From positions 1 through 64,000 of the forward strand of contig CAJTIM010000003.1 of NCBI GenBank assembly GCA_910576325.1: a DNA stretch of 64,000 nucleotides. Direction: 5' to 3'. Positions 38,121 through 46,533 of this stretch are shown here, piece after piece (position 1 is the first letter of the stretch; every line of letters begins with the position of its first letter). The notes beneath the pieces were generated by a model. The model saw only the letters and a program-made list of their open reading frames with translations. It was not told the DNA's origin and ran no database searches. Origin of the DNA: Clostridia bacterium (GTDB taxonomy: Bacteria > Bacillota > Clostridia > Lachnospirales > Lachnospiraceae). The position numbers and the translations under genes are program-made.

Positions 38121-38339
38121 CCAGTTCCGTAATATCCCTCCCAGTACACCTTCACTAAATCAATTTCCAGTCACAGATGCATGTGCCTGTAAATCGATTT
38201 GTGTACTGGGACGGATATTACTGATTCCAGTTCCGTAATATCCCTCCCAGTACACCTTCACTAAATCAATTTCCAGTCACAGATGCATGTGCCTGTAAAT
38301 CGATTTGTGCACTGGGACGGATATTACTGATTCCAGTTC
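38121..38339. repeat. two tandem 106-bp palindromic repeats (sigma factor-propeller gap)
   Basis: Full units at 38121-38226 and 38227-38332 (nearly identical) plus a 7-bp start of a third, touching the sigma-factor stop codon. Arms: GTAATATCCcTCCCAGTACAC and GTGTACTGGGAcGGATATTAC, with an inner stem around AAATCAATTT / AAATCGATTT. The same element stands between purC and purB. Confidence 0.9.
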
Positions 38340-38340
38340 T

Positions 38341-38796
38341 CTATGTAAGCTCCGATTCCAGTTTTTTCAAGGCTCGGCGGTACTTGGATCGGACAGTGCT
38401 GTGATTTTTGTTAAGCAAGCGGGCGATTTCCTCGCCTTTGTAGCCGCCGAATACAATAAGCGTTACAATCAGGCGTTCTTCTTCCTCCAGTCTTCCAAGA
38501 AGCTCCAAAAGCTCTGCCTGGGAGGTGAGGCTTGGCTCGTAGGAGGGTTCGGGTTCCTCTTTTCGGATTCCCCAGAGATTCCGTCTTTTTAAGCTTTTTT
38601 TACAGCGGTTTACCAGGATCTTGAATATCCAGGGGCGGAAGGCTTCCTTGTTTTTTAGCCGGTGAAAATGCTCGTAGGCAGAGAGCGCCGTCTCCTGAAC
38701 TGCGTCCTCGGCATCCTCGGCGTTGCCCATGTAATAATAGGCCAGACGGTACATGTCCTTGTAAACTGCCTGGTACTGCTCCATAAAGCGTTCCAT
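38341..38796 (-). CDS. ECF-type RNA polymerase sigma factor
   Basis: A 151-residue sigma factor with only regions 2 and 4. Region 2: YRLAYYYMGNAEDAEDAVQETALSAYEHF and FRPWIFKILVNRCKKSLKR; region 4: LIVTLIVFGGYKGEEIARLLNKNHSTVRSKYRRALKKLE. Start ATG 38796 has GAGG 8 nt upstream; an upstream in-frame codon at 38805 is possible. It probably controls itself and the beta-propeller protein, because an ECF-like promoter lies just upstream. Confidence 0.92.
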   Translation of the reverse strand: MERFMEQYQAVYKDMYRLAYYYMGNAEDAEDAVQETALSAYEHFHRLKNKEAFRPWIFKILVNRCKKSLKRRNLWGIRKEEPEPSYEPSLTSQAELLELLGRLEEEERLIVTLIVFGGYKGEEIARLLNKNHSTVRSKYRRALKKLESELT

Positions 38797-38829
38797 TCCT
38801 CCCACCTCACTTATTCTTGAAATGCATTT

Positions 38830-38867
38830 CTAATAATATAGAGTCCTTGAGTTGTCAAAATGTTGCA
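38830..38867 (-). promoter_or_regulatory. overlapping ECF-like and sigma-A-like promoters of the sigma gene
   Basis: Minus strand: TGCAAC (38867-38862), 17 nt, ACTCTATA (38844-38837), resembling ECF promoters with an AAC -35. Within it, TTGACA (38858-38853), 17 nt, TATTAG (38835-38830) gives a sigma-A alternative. Autoregulation is inferred. Confidence 0.45.
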
Positions 38868-38964
38868 GGGAAAAAGAAATTTGTACATAAATCTTAAAAT
38901 TTCTTATATGAGGCTATCACAAATCGGGTTTTTATTCAACTGCAAAGGAAAACGCCGCTAACGT

Positions 38965-39043
38965 TCACATTCCCTTATTTCACCGAAACCTGTCTGTTAC
39001 AATACATTTGTACTTCTAAAGATGTTGTCAAGGGGGAATGTGA
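38965..39043. other. 10-bp inverted repeat below thiC
   Basis: TCACATTCCC (38965-38974) and GGGAATGTGA (39034-39043) are perfect inverted repeats 59 bp apart in the 294-nt gap between the sigma gene and thiC. The interval holds TTGACA-like sequence on the minus strand but no clear -10. No gene is seen here; function unknown. Confidence 0.5.
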
Positions 39044-39089
39044 GATTTCAGTCTGCTTTACTTTTAACGACCACACTATTACATGTACA

Positions 39090-40394
39090 TTATAAGATAT
39101 CAATATACTCGCCGGCAAGAGCCTTATTCATACTTCTGACCGCACAGAATTTGCCGCACATGGAGCAACTGTCCTCATGCTCCGGTGCTCTGCTGTCACG
39201 AATTGCCTTTGCGGTCTCGGGGTCGATGGAGCATTCCCACTGCTTTTCCCAGTCGAAGGTTCTTCTCGCATCCGCCATTGCATCGTCAAGGTCTCTCGCA
39301 TGCGGAATCTTCTTTGCGATATCCGCCGCGTGGGCTGCGATGCGTGAGGCAATAATACCCTGCTTTACATCCTCTACATTAGGAAGGGCCAGATGTTCGG
39401 CAGGCGTTACATAGCAGAGGAACGCAGCGCCGGAAGCCGCAGCAATCGCTCCGCCAATGGCAGAAGTAATGTGGTCATATCCAGGAGCGATATCGGTAAC
39501 AATTGGCCCCAAAACATAAAAGGGCGCACCCATGCAAATGGTTTGCTGGAGCTTCATATTTGCCTCAATCTGATCCATCGGCATATGTCCGGGGCCTTCC
39601 ACCATAACCTGAACGTCCTTTGCCCAGGCGCGTTTGGTCAACTCTCCGAGACGGACAAGTTCTTCGATCTGACACACGTCGCTACCATCCGCAAGACATC
39701 CGGGACGGCACGCGTCACCAAGAGAGATCGTTATATCGTACTCACGGCAGATATCCAGGATATCGTCAAAGTATTCATAAAAGGGATTTTCCTCCCCGGT
39801 CATGCTCATCCACGCGAAAACAAGAGAGCCGCCGCGGGAAACAATATTTATCTTTCTTTTGTGAGTTCGGATTTGCTCAATCGTTTTCCGGGTAATGCCG
39901 CAGTGGAGGGTCACAAAATCCACGCCATCCTCCGCGTGAAGTCGAATGACATCAATAAAATCCCTCGCCGTGAGGGTCGCAAGGTCTCTCTGGTAATGGA
40001 TTACGCTGTCATATACGGGCACAGTTCCGATCATTGCGGGACATTCGCTGGTGAGCTTCCGGCGGAAGGGCTGGGTGTTGCCGTGGGAGGAGAGATCCAT
40101 AATGGCCTCCGCGCCCATATCGACCGCCGCCATAACCTTCCGCATTTCAACGTCATAGTCCTTGCAGTCCCGGGACACGCCGAGATTCACGTTGATCTTG
40201 GTGCGGAGCATGGAGCCCACACCGTTGGGGTCGATGCAGGTGTGCAGCTTATTGGCGCAGATCACCGCCTGCCCTCTGGCAACGAGATCCCGGATATTCT
40301 CCTCTGTCCGGTATTCTTTTTTGGCGACTGCCTTCATTTCCGGGGTGATGATACCCTGCCGCGCCGCATCCATTTGTGTTGTGTAATTTCTCAT
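39090..40394 (-). CDS. thiC: phosphomethylpyrimidine synthase
   Basis: A 434-residue radical SAM enzyme turning aminoimidazole ribotide into the thiamine pyrimidine HMP-P. Visible motifs: [42 protein letters not shown] and [12 protein letters not shown]. The C-terminal cluster-binding motif is CSMCGKFC, spaced C-x2-C-x3-C as in the shorter ThiC forms rather than the C-x2-C-x4-C of E. coli. Last gene of the thi operon. Confidence 0.96.
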   Translation of the reverse strand: MRNYTTQMDAARQGIITPEMKAVAKKEYRTEENIRDLVARGQAVICANKLHTCIDPNGVGSMLRTKINVNLGVSRDCKDYDVEMRKVMAAVDMGAEAIMDLSSHGNTQPFRRKLTSECPAMIGTVPVYDSVIHYQRDLATLTARDFIDVIRLHAEDGVDFVTLHCGITRKTIEQIRTHKRKINIVSRGGSLVFAWMSMTGEENPFYEYFDDILDICREYDITISLGDACRPGCLADGSDVCQIEELVRLGELTKRAWAKDVQVMVEGPGHMPMDQIEANMKLQQTICMGAPFYVLGPIVTDIAPGYDHITSAIGGAIAAASGAAFLCYVTPAEHLALPNVEDVKQGIIASRIAAHAADIAKKIPHARDLDDAMADARRTFDWEKQWECSIDPETAKAIRDSRAPEHEDSCSMCGKFCAVRSMNKALAGEYIDIL

Positions 40395-40421
40395 GTTGTT
40401 TCATTTCCTTTCAAATCCGTT

Positions 40422-41225
40422 TTATGCTTCCTCCGCAAAACGGTTATTCAAATCAAAGTTATGCTGCATTGGCCCCGTGCCTGCGCCCAGGTTAAGCTGG
40501 GCCGCAAGCGCACAGGAGATATAGTCCTTGGCCCGCTGTACCGACTGGATGAGATCAAAGCCCTTGGCCAGATTGGAGGTGATGGCGGAGGACAGGGTGC
40601 AGCCTGTTCCGTGGGTATTGGGATTGTCAATTCGTTTGCCCTCAAACCAGCGGTATTCACCGTTTATATACAGCAGATCGCTGGCACCGCTGACACTGTG
40701 CCCGCCCTTCAGCAGCACCGCGCAGCCGTGGGCCTCGTGGATTGCCTTTGCGGCGTTTATCATATCCTCTTTGCAGGAAATGGACATTCCGGACAGAATT
40801 TCCCCTTCGGGAATGTTCGGCGTAACAACGGCGGCGAGGGGGAAAAGCGCATTCATCAGCATAGCGACTGCATCTGTTTTGATAAGGGGCGAGCCGCTGG
40901 TAGCCGCCATAACGGGGTCTACTACGATATTTTTTGCCTTGAAATGCCTCAGCCTGCTGGCAATGGCCTGGATCAGCTCCGCCGAAGATACCATGCCGAT
41001 TTTAACTGCGTCGGGGAAAATATCCTCAAAAACGGCGTCGATCTGATCGATTAAAAACGCAGGTGCTACTTCTTGTATCCCCCGGACGCCGGTGGTGTTC
41101 TGCGCCGTCAGCGCCGTGATGGCGCTCATTGCGTAAACACCGTTCATCATCATCGTTTTTATGTCCGCTTGAATGCCAGCGCCTCCGCAGGAATCGCTTC
41201 CCGCGATTGATAATGCTGTCCGCAT
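40422..41225 (-). CDS. thiD: hydroxymethylpyrimidine/phosphomethylpyrimidine kinase
   Basis: A 267-residue ribokinase-fold enzyme phosphorylating HMP and HMP-P. Motifs: IAGSDSCGGAGIQADIKTM near the N-terminus, VVDPVMAATSG, TPNIPEGE and the anion-hole/catalytic NTHGTGCTLSSAI (Asp replaced context typical of ThiD with Cys). Lies between thiE and thiC. Confidence 0.96.
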   Translation of the reverse strand: MRTALSIAGSDSCGGAGIQADIKTMMMNGVYAMSAITALTAQNTTGVRGIQEVAPAFLIDQIDAVFEDIFPDAVKIGMVSSAELIQAIASRLRHFKAKNIVVDPVMAATSGSPLIKTDAVAMLMNALFPLAAVVTPNIPEGEILSGMSISCKEDMINAAKAIHEAHGCAVLLKGGHSVSGASDLLYINGEYRWFEGKRIDNPNTHGTGCTLSSAITSNLAKGFDLIQSVQRAKDYISCALAAQLNLGAGTGPMQHNFDLNNRFAEEA

Positions 41226-41303
41226 CGTTTTAACTCCTTTTCCGATATTCGCATTATTTTTGTTGAGCGACAGAGAGTGGTGCCCCCGGTCTGCCGCTTT
41301 TGC

Positions 41304-41939
41304 TCACTGTTTTTTCAGCTTCTTTGCAAGGTCAAGCAGGATTTTTGTCTCTGTCTGTGGATCATCCGCCTTCATAATTGCCGACACGACGCAGATTCCA
41401 GCGATTCCAATGCCCTCAAGGATATCCACATTGTTTTTATTCAATCCGCCTATAGCGTTTGTGGGAATGGGTACGGCTTTGCAGATTGCGTCCAGCGTTT
41501 CAGTAGAGGTCAGAACGGTCTTAACCTTTGTCGTGGTAGGATAGATCGCACCTACTCCAAGATAGTCCGCGCCCTGCTCATAGGCTTCCAGGGCCTGGGA
41601 GACGGTCTTTGTCGTTGCGCCGATGATGAACCCGTCACCCAGGATTTTCCTTGCGGCTGCAATGGGCATATCGCTCTGTCCAAGATGGACGCCTTCCGCA
41701 CCCATAGCAAGGGCAACGTCAATACGGTCGTCGATAATAAGCGGAACATGATATTCCACCGTAAGGTCATGGACGTTCTTGGCAAGGGAGATATATTCTC
41801 TTGTGGTCTTATCCTTCTCGCGGAGCTGTAACATGGTCGCGCCGCCCTTCAAGGCTTCTTCCACACGGTATAAAAATTCTTCCTCGGAAAAGCTGGTACT
41901 GTCTGTAATAAAATAGAGTGTGGTATCGAAATTTCGCAT
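41304..41939 (-). CDS. thiE: thiamine phosphate synthase
   Basis: A 211-residue TIM-barrel enzyme coupling HMP-PP and thiazole phosphate to thiamine phosphate. Motifs: MLQLREKDKTTREY, LIIDDRIDVALAMGAEGVHLGQSD, IGATTKTVSQALEA and GVGAIYPTTTK, then AIGGLN. ATG 41939 is favoured (AAAGGA about 9 nt upstream); an ATG two codons earlier is too close to it. Between thiH and thiD. Confidence 0.95.
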   Translation of the reverse strand: MRNFDTTLYFITDSTSFSEEEFLYRVEEALKGGATMLQLREKDKTTREYISLAKNVHDLTVEYHVPLIIDDRIDVALAMGAEGVHLGQSDMPIAAARKILGDGFIIGATTKTVSQALEAYEQGADYLGVGAIYPTTTKVKTVLTSTETLDAICKAVPIPTNAIGGLNKNNVDILEGIGIAGICVVSAIMKADDPQTETKILLDLAKKLKKQ

Positions 41940-41952
41940 TGGCATATCCTTT

Positions 41953-43206
41953 CTACATATAGAGGTAATCGTTCAGGACAGGCTGCAAGCCCTCCCCTTC
42001 GATATCTTGATACATTTTCTCAAGACTGCGGCCGTCATTGATTTCAAACTGCTCATCCCCCTGCGGCGCATCGGCTTCCGTTCCGTTATACTTGTTGTCG
42101 TGGTCACCGACGCCGGTGGATACGCCGGCCGAGACCTTTGTTGCGGCGATTTTTACAATGCCGTTGCGGAACTGGGCGCTTTCACGGGAAGATACGGTAA
42201 TGCCTACAAAGGGAAGAAAAATGCGGTAGGCGCAGAGGATTTGACAGAGCTGCTTTTCGTGTACATCCAAAGGATTGATCTGATCGTTATTGATGATGGG
42301 GCGCAGCCTCGGGCAGGACAAAGACATCTCCGCGTGGGGATATTTGCGCTGCAAGTAGTAAACGTGCAATGCGCTGGCCAGAGCGTCCTTGCGGAAATCG
42401 GACAGGCCAAGCAGGGCGGAGAACGCCACGCCGCGCATACCGCCCATCAGCGCCCGCTCCTGGGCGTCAAACCGGTAGGGCCAGACCCGCTTGTGCCCCA
42501 GCAGGTGCAGCGTCTCATACTTATCCGCATCGTAAGTCTCCTGGAACACCGTTACATAGTCCGCGCCGCACTCGTGCAGATAACGGTATTCATCTGTGTT
42601 GACCGGATAAATCTCAAGGCCCACCATGCGGAAGTATTTCCGCGCCAGCTTGCAGGCATCTCCGATGTAGGCTACATCGCTTTGACTGCGGCTCTCGCCG
42701 GTCAGAATCAGGATTTCCTCCATGCCGCTGTCAGCGATCACCTGCATTTCTTTTTCGATCTGCTCCATGGTCAGCTTCATACGGCTGATGTGGTTATAGC
42801 AGTTGAAGCCGCAGTAGACGCAGTAATTTTCGCAGTAATTGGCGATATATAAGGGGGTAAACAGATAAACGGTATTGCCAAAATGTTTACTGGTTTCCAG
42901 CCGGGCGCGCTGCGCCATCTGCTCCAGGAAGGGTTCCGCTGCGGGGGAGAGTAGCACCTTGAAATCCTCAATGGAACAGTTCTCGTGCTCTAAAGCCGCT
43001 TTTACATCCTTCGCGGTGTATTGTGACGGGTCAAAGGCGTTCACCTGCCCCATTACATTCGCCCGCACATCCGACTGAATCTGCTCCATCCCCGGCAGAT
43101 ATTCCATGTGGTTCTTTCGGGAAGAAGGATCGGTTTCCAGTCGGTGCTTTTTCTCCAGCGCCGCAGGCGAAAGATGGTCGGAATCCACAAAAAATTGATT
43201 TTCCAT
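41953..43206 (-). CDS. thiH: 2-iminoacetate synthase (tyrosine lyase)
   Basis: A 417-residue radical SAM enzyme cleaving tyrosine to dehydroglycine for thiazole synthesis. The cluster motif CENYCVYC (C-x3-C-x2-C) is at about residue 108-115, with EEILILTGESRSQSD and the C-terminal SAGVSTGVGDH following. Directly behind thiG (10-nt gap). Use of ThiH rather than ThiO fits an anaerobe. Confidence 0.96.
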   Translation of the reverse strand: MENQFFVDSDHLSPAALEKKHRLETDPSSRKNHMEYLPGMEQIQSDVRANVMGQVNAFDPSQYTAKDVKAALEHENCSIEDFKVLLSPAAEPFLEQMAQRARLETSKHFGNTVYLFTPLYIANYCENYCVYCGFNCYNHISRMKLTMEQIEKEMQVIADSGMEEILILTGESRSQSDVAYIGDACKLARKYFRMVGLEIYPVNTDEYRYLHECGADYVTVFQETYDADKYETLHLLGHKRVWPYRFDAQERALMGGMRGVAFSALLGLSDFRKDALASALHVYYLQRKYPHAEMSLSCPRLRPIINNDQINPLDVHEKQLCQILCAYRIFLPFVGITVSSRESAQFRNGIVKIAATKVSAGVSTGVGDHDNKYNGTEADAPQGDEQFEINDGRSLEKMYQDIEGEGLQPVLNDYLYM

Positions 43207-43216
43207 CTCTCACCCC

Positions 43217-43987
43217 TCAATCCCGGAGAAATCCGGTCAGCGGGTCGGACGCCGATGCGCCGCGGGTGAGGACTCTGCCCAGCCCCGCGAGATAAGCCTT
43301 GCGCCCAGCCTCAATGGCCTGCCGGAAGGCGGACGCCATCACAGGCAGGTTTCCGGCGGTCGCCAGCGCAGTGTTTGCCATAATTGCGGCTGCGCCCATT
43401 TCCATTGCCTCGCAGGCCTGGGACGGCCTGCCGATTCCAGCGTCCACGATGATAGGCAAGTTAATCTCATCAATCAGAATCTGGATGAAATCCCTGGTCG
43501 CAAGCCCTTTGTTGGAGCCGATGGGAGAAGCGAGAGGCATAATCGCAGCCGCTCCGGCATTCACAAGGTCACGGGCAATGTTGAGATCAGGATACATATA
43601 GGGCATGACTACAAAGCCTTCTTTGGCAAGAATCTCGGTGGCCTTAATGGTTTCCTGATTGTCGGGAAGCAGGTACTTCGAGTCCCGCATGATCTCAATC
43701 TTGACAAAATTTCCGCAGCCAAGTTCACGGGCAAGCCGGGCAATCCGGACGGCTTCTTCCGCAGTCCTTGCGCCGCTGGTATTGGGGAGCAGCGTAACGT
43801 CCTTGGGGATAAAGTCCAGGATATTCTCCTGCTCCTTCGTGTTGGCGCGGCGAACGGCCAGGGTAATCATCTCCGCGCCCGCGTCCTTCACAGCCGCTTC
43901 AATGAGTTTCAGAGAATACTTGCCTGAGCCAAGAATAAAACGGGAATGAAATTCGTGGCCACCAATCATAAGTTTGTCGTGATTCAT
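43217..43987 (-). CDS. thiG: thiazole synthase
   Basis: A 256-residue TIM-barrel enzyme forming the thiazole ring from DXP, dehydroglycine and ThiS thiocarboxylate. The Schiff-base Lys lies in NFVKIEIM; other signatures are [29 protein letters not shown] and [10 protein letters not shown]. The Shine-Dalgarno AGGAGG is at the very edge of the IS110 insertion: the upstream half of the ancestral junction now lies 1.6 kb away next to thiF. Confidence 0.97.
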   Translation of the reverse strand: MNHDKLMIGGHEFHSRFILGSGKYSLKLIEAAVKDAGAEMITLAVRRANTKEQENILDFIPKDVTLLPNTSGARTAEEAVRIARLARELGCGNFVKIEIMRDSKYLLPDNQETIKATEILAKEGFVVMPYMYPDLNIARDLVNAGAAAIMPLASPIGSNKGLATRDFIQILIDEINLPIIVDAGIGRPSQACEAMEMGAAAIMANTALATAGNLPVMASAFRQAIEAGRKAYLAGLGRVLTRGASASDPLTGFLRD

Positions 43988-44028
43988 ATTGATTTCCTCC
44001 TATTCAACAATAAGAATTACGGTGAGAG

Positions 44029-44245
44029 GCACGGCAGCCAGCCGTGTCTTTTTCCGCATTGTTGCCAAAGCTGTTAGAATGAGAGAGTATTGGCCTGACG
44101 TATTCCTCCAAGGACTGACACGTCCGTTGAAAAGTCTGTCAGCCAGCCTCTCATTCGCAGTGTTCGATTTATGCAGGTAGAACCACTTTGTCGGAGCTGC
44201 TGCTCCGGCCCGGTGCGTCCGTGTCATCAAATAGATAGAATCGGC
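44029..44245 (+). ncRNA. candidate IS110 bridge RNA
   Basis: Folding by eye gives: a 5' hairpin (GCACGGC / GCCGTGT, 44029-44047); then a long stem AATGAGAG (44078-44085) / CTCTCATT (44148-44155) and GGCCTGAC / GTCAGCC enclosing an internal loop. The loop's left side holds TTCCTCC (44103-44109), its apex a small hairpin (GGAC / GTCC), its right side GAAAAGTC (44129-44136). TTCCTCC equals the left flank of the insertion site (43994-44000) and GAAAAGTC is the reverse complement of the right flank GACTTTTC (45617-45624). A second stem (CGATT / AATCG, 44165-44242) around CGGAGCTGCTGCTCCG may be the donor loop; its guides are not resolved. Confidence 0.75.
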
Positions 44246-44298
44246 AATGATGGAAGGGCTGGTCGCCAAATCATGATCTACGATAGGAGTGTTGAACC

Positions 44299-45510
44299 AT
44301 GAACGCAGCGGGGATTGATATTTCCAAGGGGAAGAGCATGGTATCGGTTATGCGGCCTCTGGGCGAGGTGGTGGCAAAACCGTTTACTGTGTGTCACACC
44401 GGCAGTGAACTCAAGCAGTTGGCAGACTACTTGAAAAGCCTGGACGGTGAGACGCGGGTAATCATGGAGCATACCGGGCGGTACTATGAACCGGTAGCCC
44501 AGTTTCTCCATGACGCGGGGCTGTATGTCAGTGCGGTGAACCCAAAGCTTATCAAGGACTATGGGAACAACTCGCTGCGCAAGGTCAAGACCGACAAGGC
44601 CGATTCCAAGAAAATTGCGAAATATGGCCTTGACAACTGGGGAGAACTGCGGCAATATGCTTCCATGGACACAATTCGTTACCAGCTGAAAACGCTGAAC
44701 CGGCAGCACACTCTGTACACCAAGATGAAAACCGCGATGAAAAACAACCTCATCGCCCTTCTGGACCAGACCTATCCCGGTGTCAACGCCCTGTTCGGCA
44801 GCCCGGCCCGTGAGGATGGGACGCAGAAGTGGGTGGACTTTGCTACGTCTTTTTGGCACGCAGACTGTGTTCGGGGTATGAGCCAGACCGCTTTCACGGA
44901 GCGTTACCGCAAGTGGTGCAAGCGAAACCGCTACAATTTTAGCAGCGATAAAGCTGCCGAAATCTATACCGGAGCGAAAGACCAGATTGCCATGATACCA
45001 AAGGACGATCTGACCAAGCGGCTGATCCGGCAGACGATTGATTCCCTCAATACTGTTTCCAAGACCGTGGAGCAGCTCAAGGCTGAGATGCTGAAACTGG
45101 CGTCCCAGCTCCCGGAGTTCCCTGTCGTTATGAAGATGCACGGTGTAGGGGATTCCCTTGGCCCACAGCTCATGGCGGAAATCGGGGACGTGACGCGGTT
45201 TGTCCACAGAGGTTCCATCACCGCTTTCGCCGGTGTTGACCCTGGCGCTAACCAGTCCAGCGAGCGCGAAGCCAAGAGCGTCCGCACTTCCAAGAGCGGC
45301 CCGCCAGAGCTGCGCAGGACGCTGTTCCTTGTGATGGACGGCCTGCTGAAATCCATGCCCCAGGATGACCCGGTCTACCAGTTCATAGACAAGAAACGAT
45401 CCGAGGGTAAGCCCTACCTGGTCTACATGACAGCGGGTGCCAACAAATTCTTGCGCATCTACTACGGCAGGGTCAAAGAATATCTGGCATCGTTGGAAAC
45501 CGCCGATTGA
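44299..45510 (+). CDS. IS110-family transposase
   Basis: A 403-residue DEDD/Tnp recombinase. Residues 1-160 form the RuvC-like DEDD_Tnp_IS110 domain: GIDISKGK (first Asp), MEHTGRYYEPV (Glu) and KTDKADSKKIAKY (Asp pair). Residues about 280-370 hold the Transposase_20 domain with MKMHGVGDSLGPQLMAEIGD, FAGVDPGANQS (catalytic Ser region) and RTSKSGPPELRR. Full length and apparently intact. An antisense frame of similar length is a shadow. Confidence 0.95.
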   Translation: MNAAGIDISKGKSMVSVMRPLGEVVAKPFTVCHTGSELKQLADYLKSLDGETRVIMEHTGRYYEPVAQFLHDAGLYVSAVNPKLIKDYGNNSLRKVKTDKADSKKIAKYGLDNWGELRQYASMDTIRYQLKTLNRQHTLYTKMKTAMKNNLIALLDQTYPGVNALFGSPAREDGTQKWVDFATSFWHADCVRGMSQTAFTERYRKWCKRNRYNFSSDKAAEIYTGAKDQIAMIPKDDLTKRLIRQTIDSLNTVSKTVEQLKAEMLKLASQLPEFPVVMKMHGVGDSLGPQLMAEIGDVTRFVHRGSITAFAGVDPGANQSSEREAKSVRTSKSGPPELRRTLFLVMDGLLKSMPQDDPVYQFIDKKRSEGKPYLVYMTAGANKFLRIYYGRVKEYLASLETAD

Positions 45511-45611
45511 CCATCCTCGCCTTGTTTCCATTTGACCGGCGTTTATTCGGCGGCCTTTTTGTGTTGCCCTTTTTTCGCCTCCCTCCATGTCCTCAAACTT
45601 ATTTCATTTTC

Positions 45612-46280
45612 CTATTGACTTTTCCTTTGCAGACTATTACTTTCAAATTCACCTGCTAAAATCCGCAGAACCATGTGGGCCTGATGCGCCGCGCACAGCA
45701 TAACACGGGAAGACAGAAGGCTTTCCGCTTCGCTGACCTCGCTCACTTCATCACCACAAAGGTAAAAGCGTTCCATTACTTTTCGCGTCTGAATAAGGTT
45801 TGCGCTGTCAATCCCTGCCATGCCGGACGCCGCCACCAGGTATTTCGAGGGCATCTGTTCCAGAACGATATTGACCAGCATTGCCTTGCATTCCGCGTTG
45901 TCAAAAGCCTCGCATATGACATCGGCGTCCTTCAGCAGCGCGACCGTATTGGCCTCCGTCATACGAACGGTGTGCGTCTCCAGCTCAATGTACGGGGCAA
46001 TCTCTTTCAGACAGGCAGTCAAAGCCTCCGTCTTGTATGCGCCCACCTGGGACGCTTTGTACTGCTGGCGGTGCAGATTGCTTACATCCACCTGGTCAAA
46101 ATCAATTAGAATGAGTTTGCCGATTCCCGCCCTCGCAAGAGATAGCGCAATATTAGAGCCAAGACCGCCAAGGCCGCATACCGCTGCAACAGCGGAGGCA
46201 AACTTCTCCTGCAATTTGACGCCTTGCCGTTCCTCCAAAGCCCTTGTCATTTCCTCCTTTGTTGGGATCAGCTCAACCAC
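45612..46280 (-). CDS. thiF: thiamine biosynthesis adenylyltransferase ThiF
   Basis: A 222-residue E1-like enzyme adenylating the ThiS C-terminus. The nucleotide loop is VCGLGGLGSNIALSLARAGIG, followed by LIDFDQVDVSNLHRQQY and DVICEAFDNAECK. The start is GTG at 46280, overlapping thiS by 8 nt; ATG ten codons later is possible but too close to its Shine-Dalgarno. Its stop codon lies in the 6-bp sequence shared with the other IS end, and the protein appears full length, so IS110 entry did not truncate it. Confidence 0.93.
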   Translation of the reverse strand: MVELIPTKEEMTRALEERQGVKLQEKFASAVAAVCGLGGLGSNIALSLARAGIGKLILIDFDQVDVSNLHRQQYKASQVGAYKTEALTACLKEIAPYIELETHTVRMTEANTVALLKDADVICEAFDNAECKAMLVNIVLEQMPSKYLVAASGMAGIDSANLIQTRKVMERFYLCGDEVSEVSEAESLLSSRVMLCAAHQAHMVLRILAGEFESNSLQRKSQ

Positions 46281-46467
46281 CTCCTACAAAGCTGACGATC
46301 TCAATACGGTCGCCATCGGCCAGCACGGTTTTGCTGTACTGATTTCTCGGCACAATCTCTCCGTTGCGTTCCACCGCGATTCGCTTTGGGTCGTAATCCG
46401 TGGCTGCGAGATAGTCGGCCAGGGTCTTGCCTGTGATATCAAGCTCTTTTCCGTTGATTTTTACCAT
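46273..46467 (-). CDS. thiS: sulfur carrier protein ThiS
   Basis: A 64-residue ubiquitin-like protein ending VGGG, the C-terminus that becomes a thiocarboxylate. Motifs: MVKINGKELDI, TLADYLAATDYDPKRIAVERNGEIVPR and ADGDRIEIVSFVGGG. ATG 46467 has GGAGG 8 nt upstream. First gene of the thi operon behind the TPP riboswitch. Confidence 0.95.
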   Translation of the reverse strand: MVKINGKELDITGKTLADYLAATDYDPKRIAVERNGEIVPRNQYSKTVLADGDRIEIVSFVGGG

Positions 46468-46483
46468 TTCGATCACCTCCGTG

Positions 46484-46524
46484 CAAAATAAAACGGAAAG
46501 CTGCCGATCTGGTAGCTTTCCGTT
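46484..46524 (-). terminator. expression-platform terminator of the TPP riboswitch
   Basis: Minus strand: ACGGAAAGCT and AGCTTTCCGT pair perfectly over an 11-nt loop and are followed by TTTATTTTG. It lies directly after the aptamer, so TPP binding should favour termination before thiS. Confidence 0.9.
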
Positions 46525-46533
46525 AAAAACGCT

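Larger units (their letters stand above)
44005..45616 (+). mobile_element. IS110-family insertion sequence between thiF and thiG
   Basis: About 1612 bp, transposase in antisense to the thi operon. CCTATT occurs at both ends (43999-44004 and 45611-45616), so the true cut is within these 6 bp. Joining the outer flanks restores a compact thiF-thiG junction in which the thiF stop TAG overlaps the thiG site TAGGAGG, a strong sign of precise insertion. The left end has 294 non-coding nt, the right end about 100, as in the IS110 subgroup with its guide RNA upstream of the transposase. The element interrupts the thi operon and may reduce expression of thiG-H-E-D-C. Confidence 0.88.

Noticed and set aside
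44278..45588. Long minus-strand frame opposite the IS110 transposase
   Set aside because: It is a shadow: codon pattern and homology belong to the plus-strand transposase, which has intact catalytic motifs.
45612..46280. ThiF truncated by the IS110 insertion
   Set aside because: The protein has normal length and all motifs, and the stop codon lies in the restored native junction.
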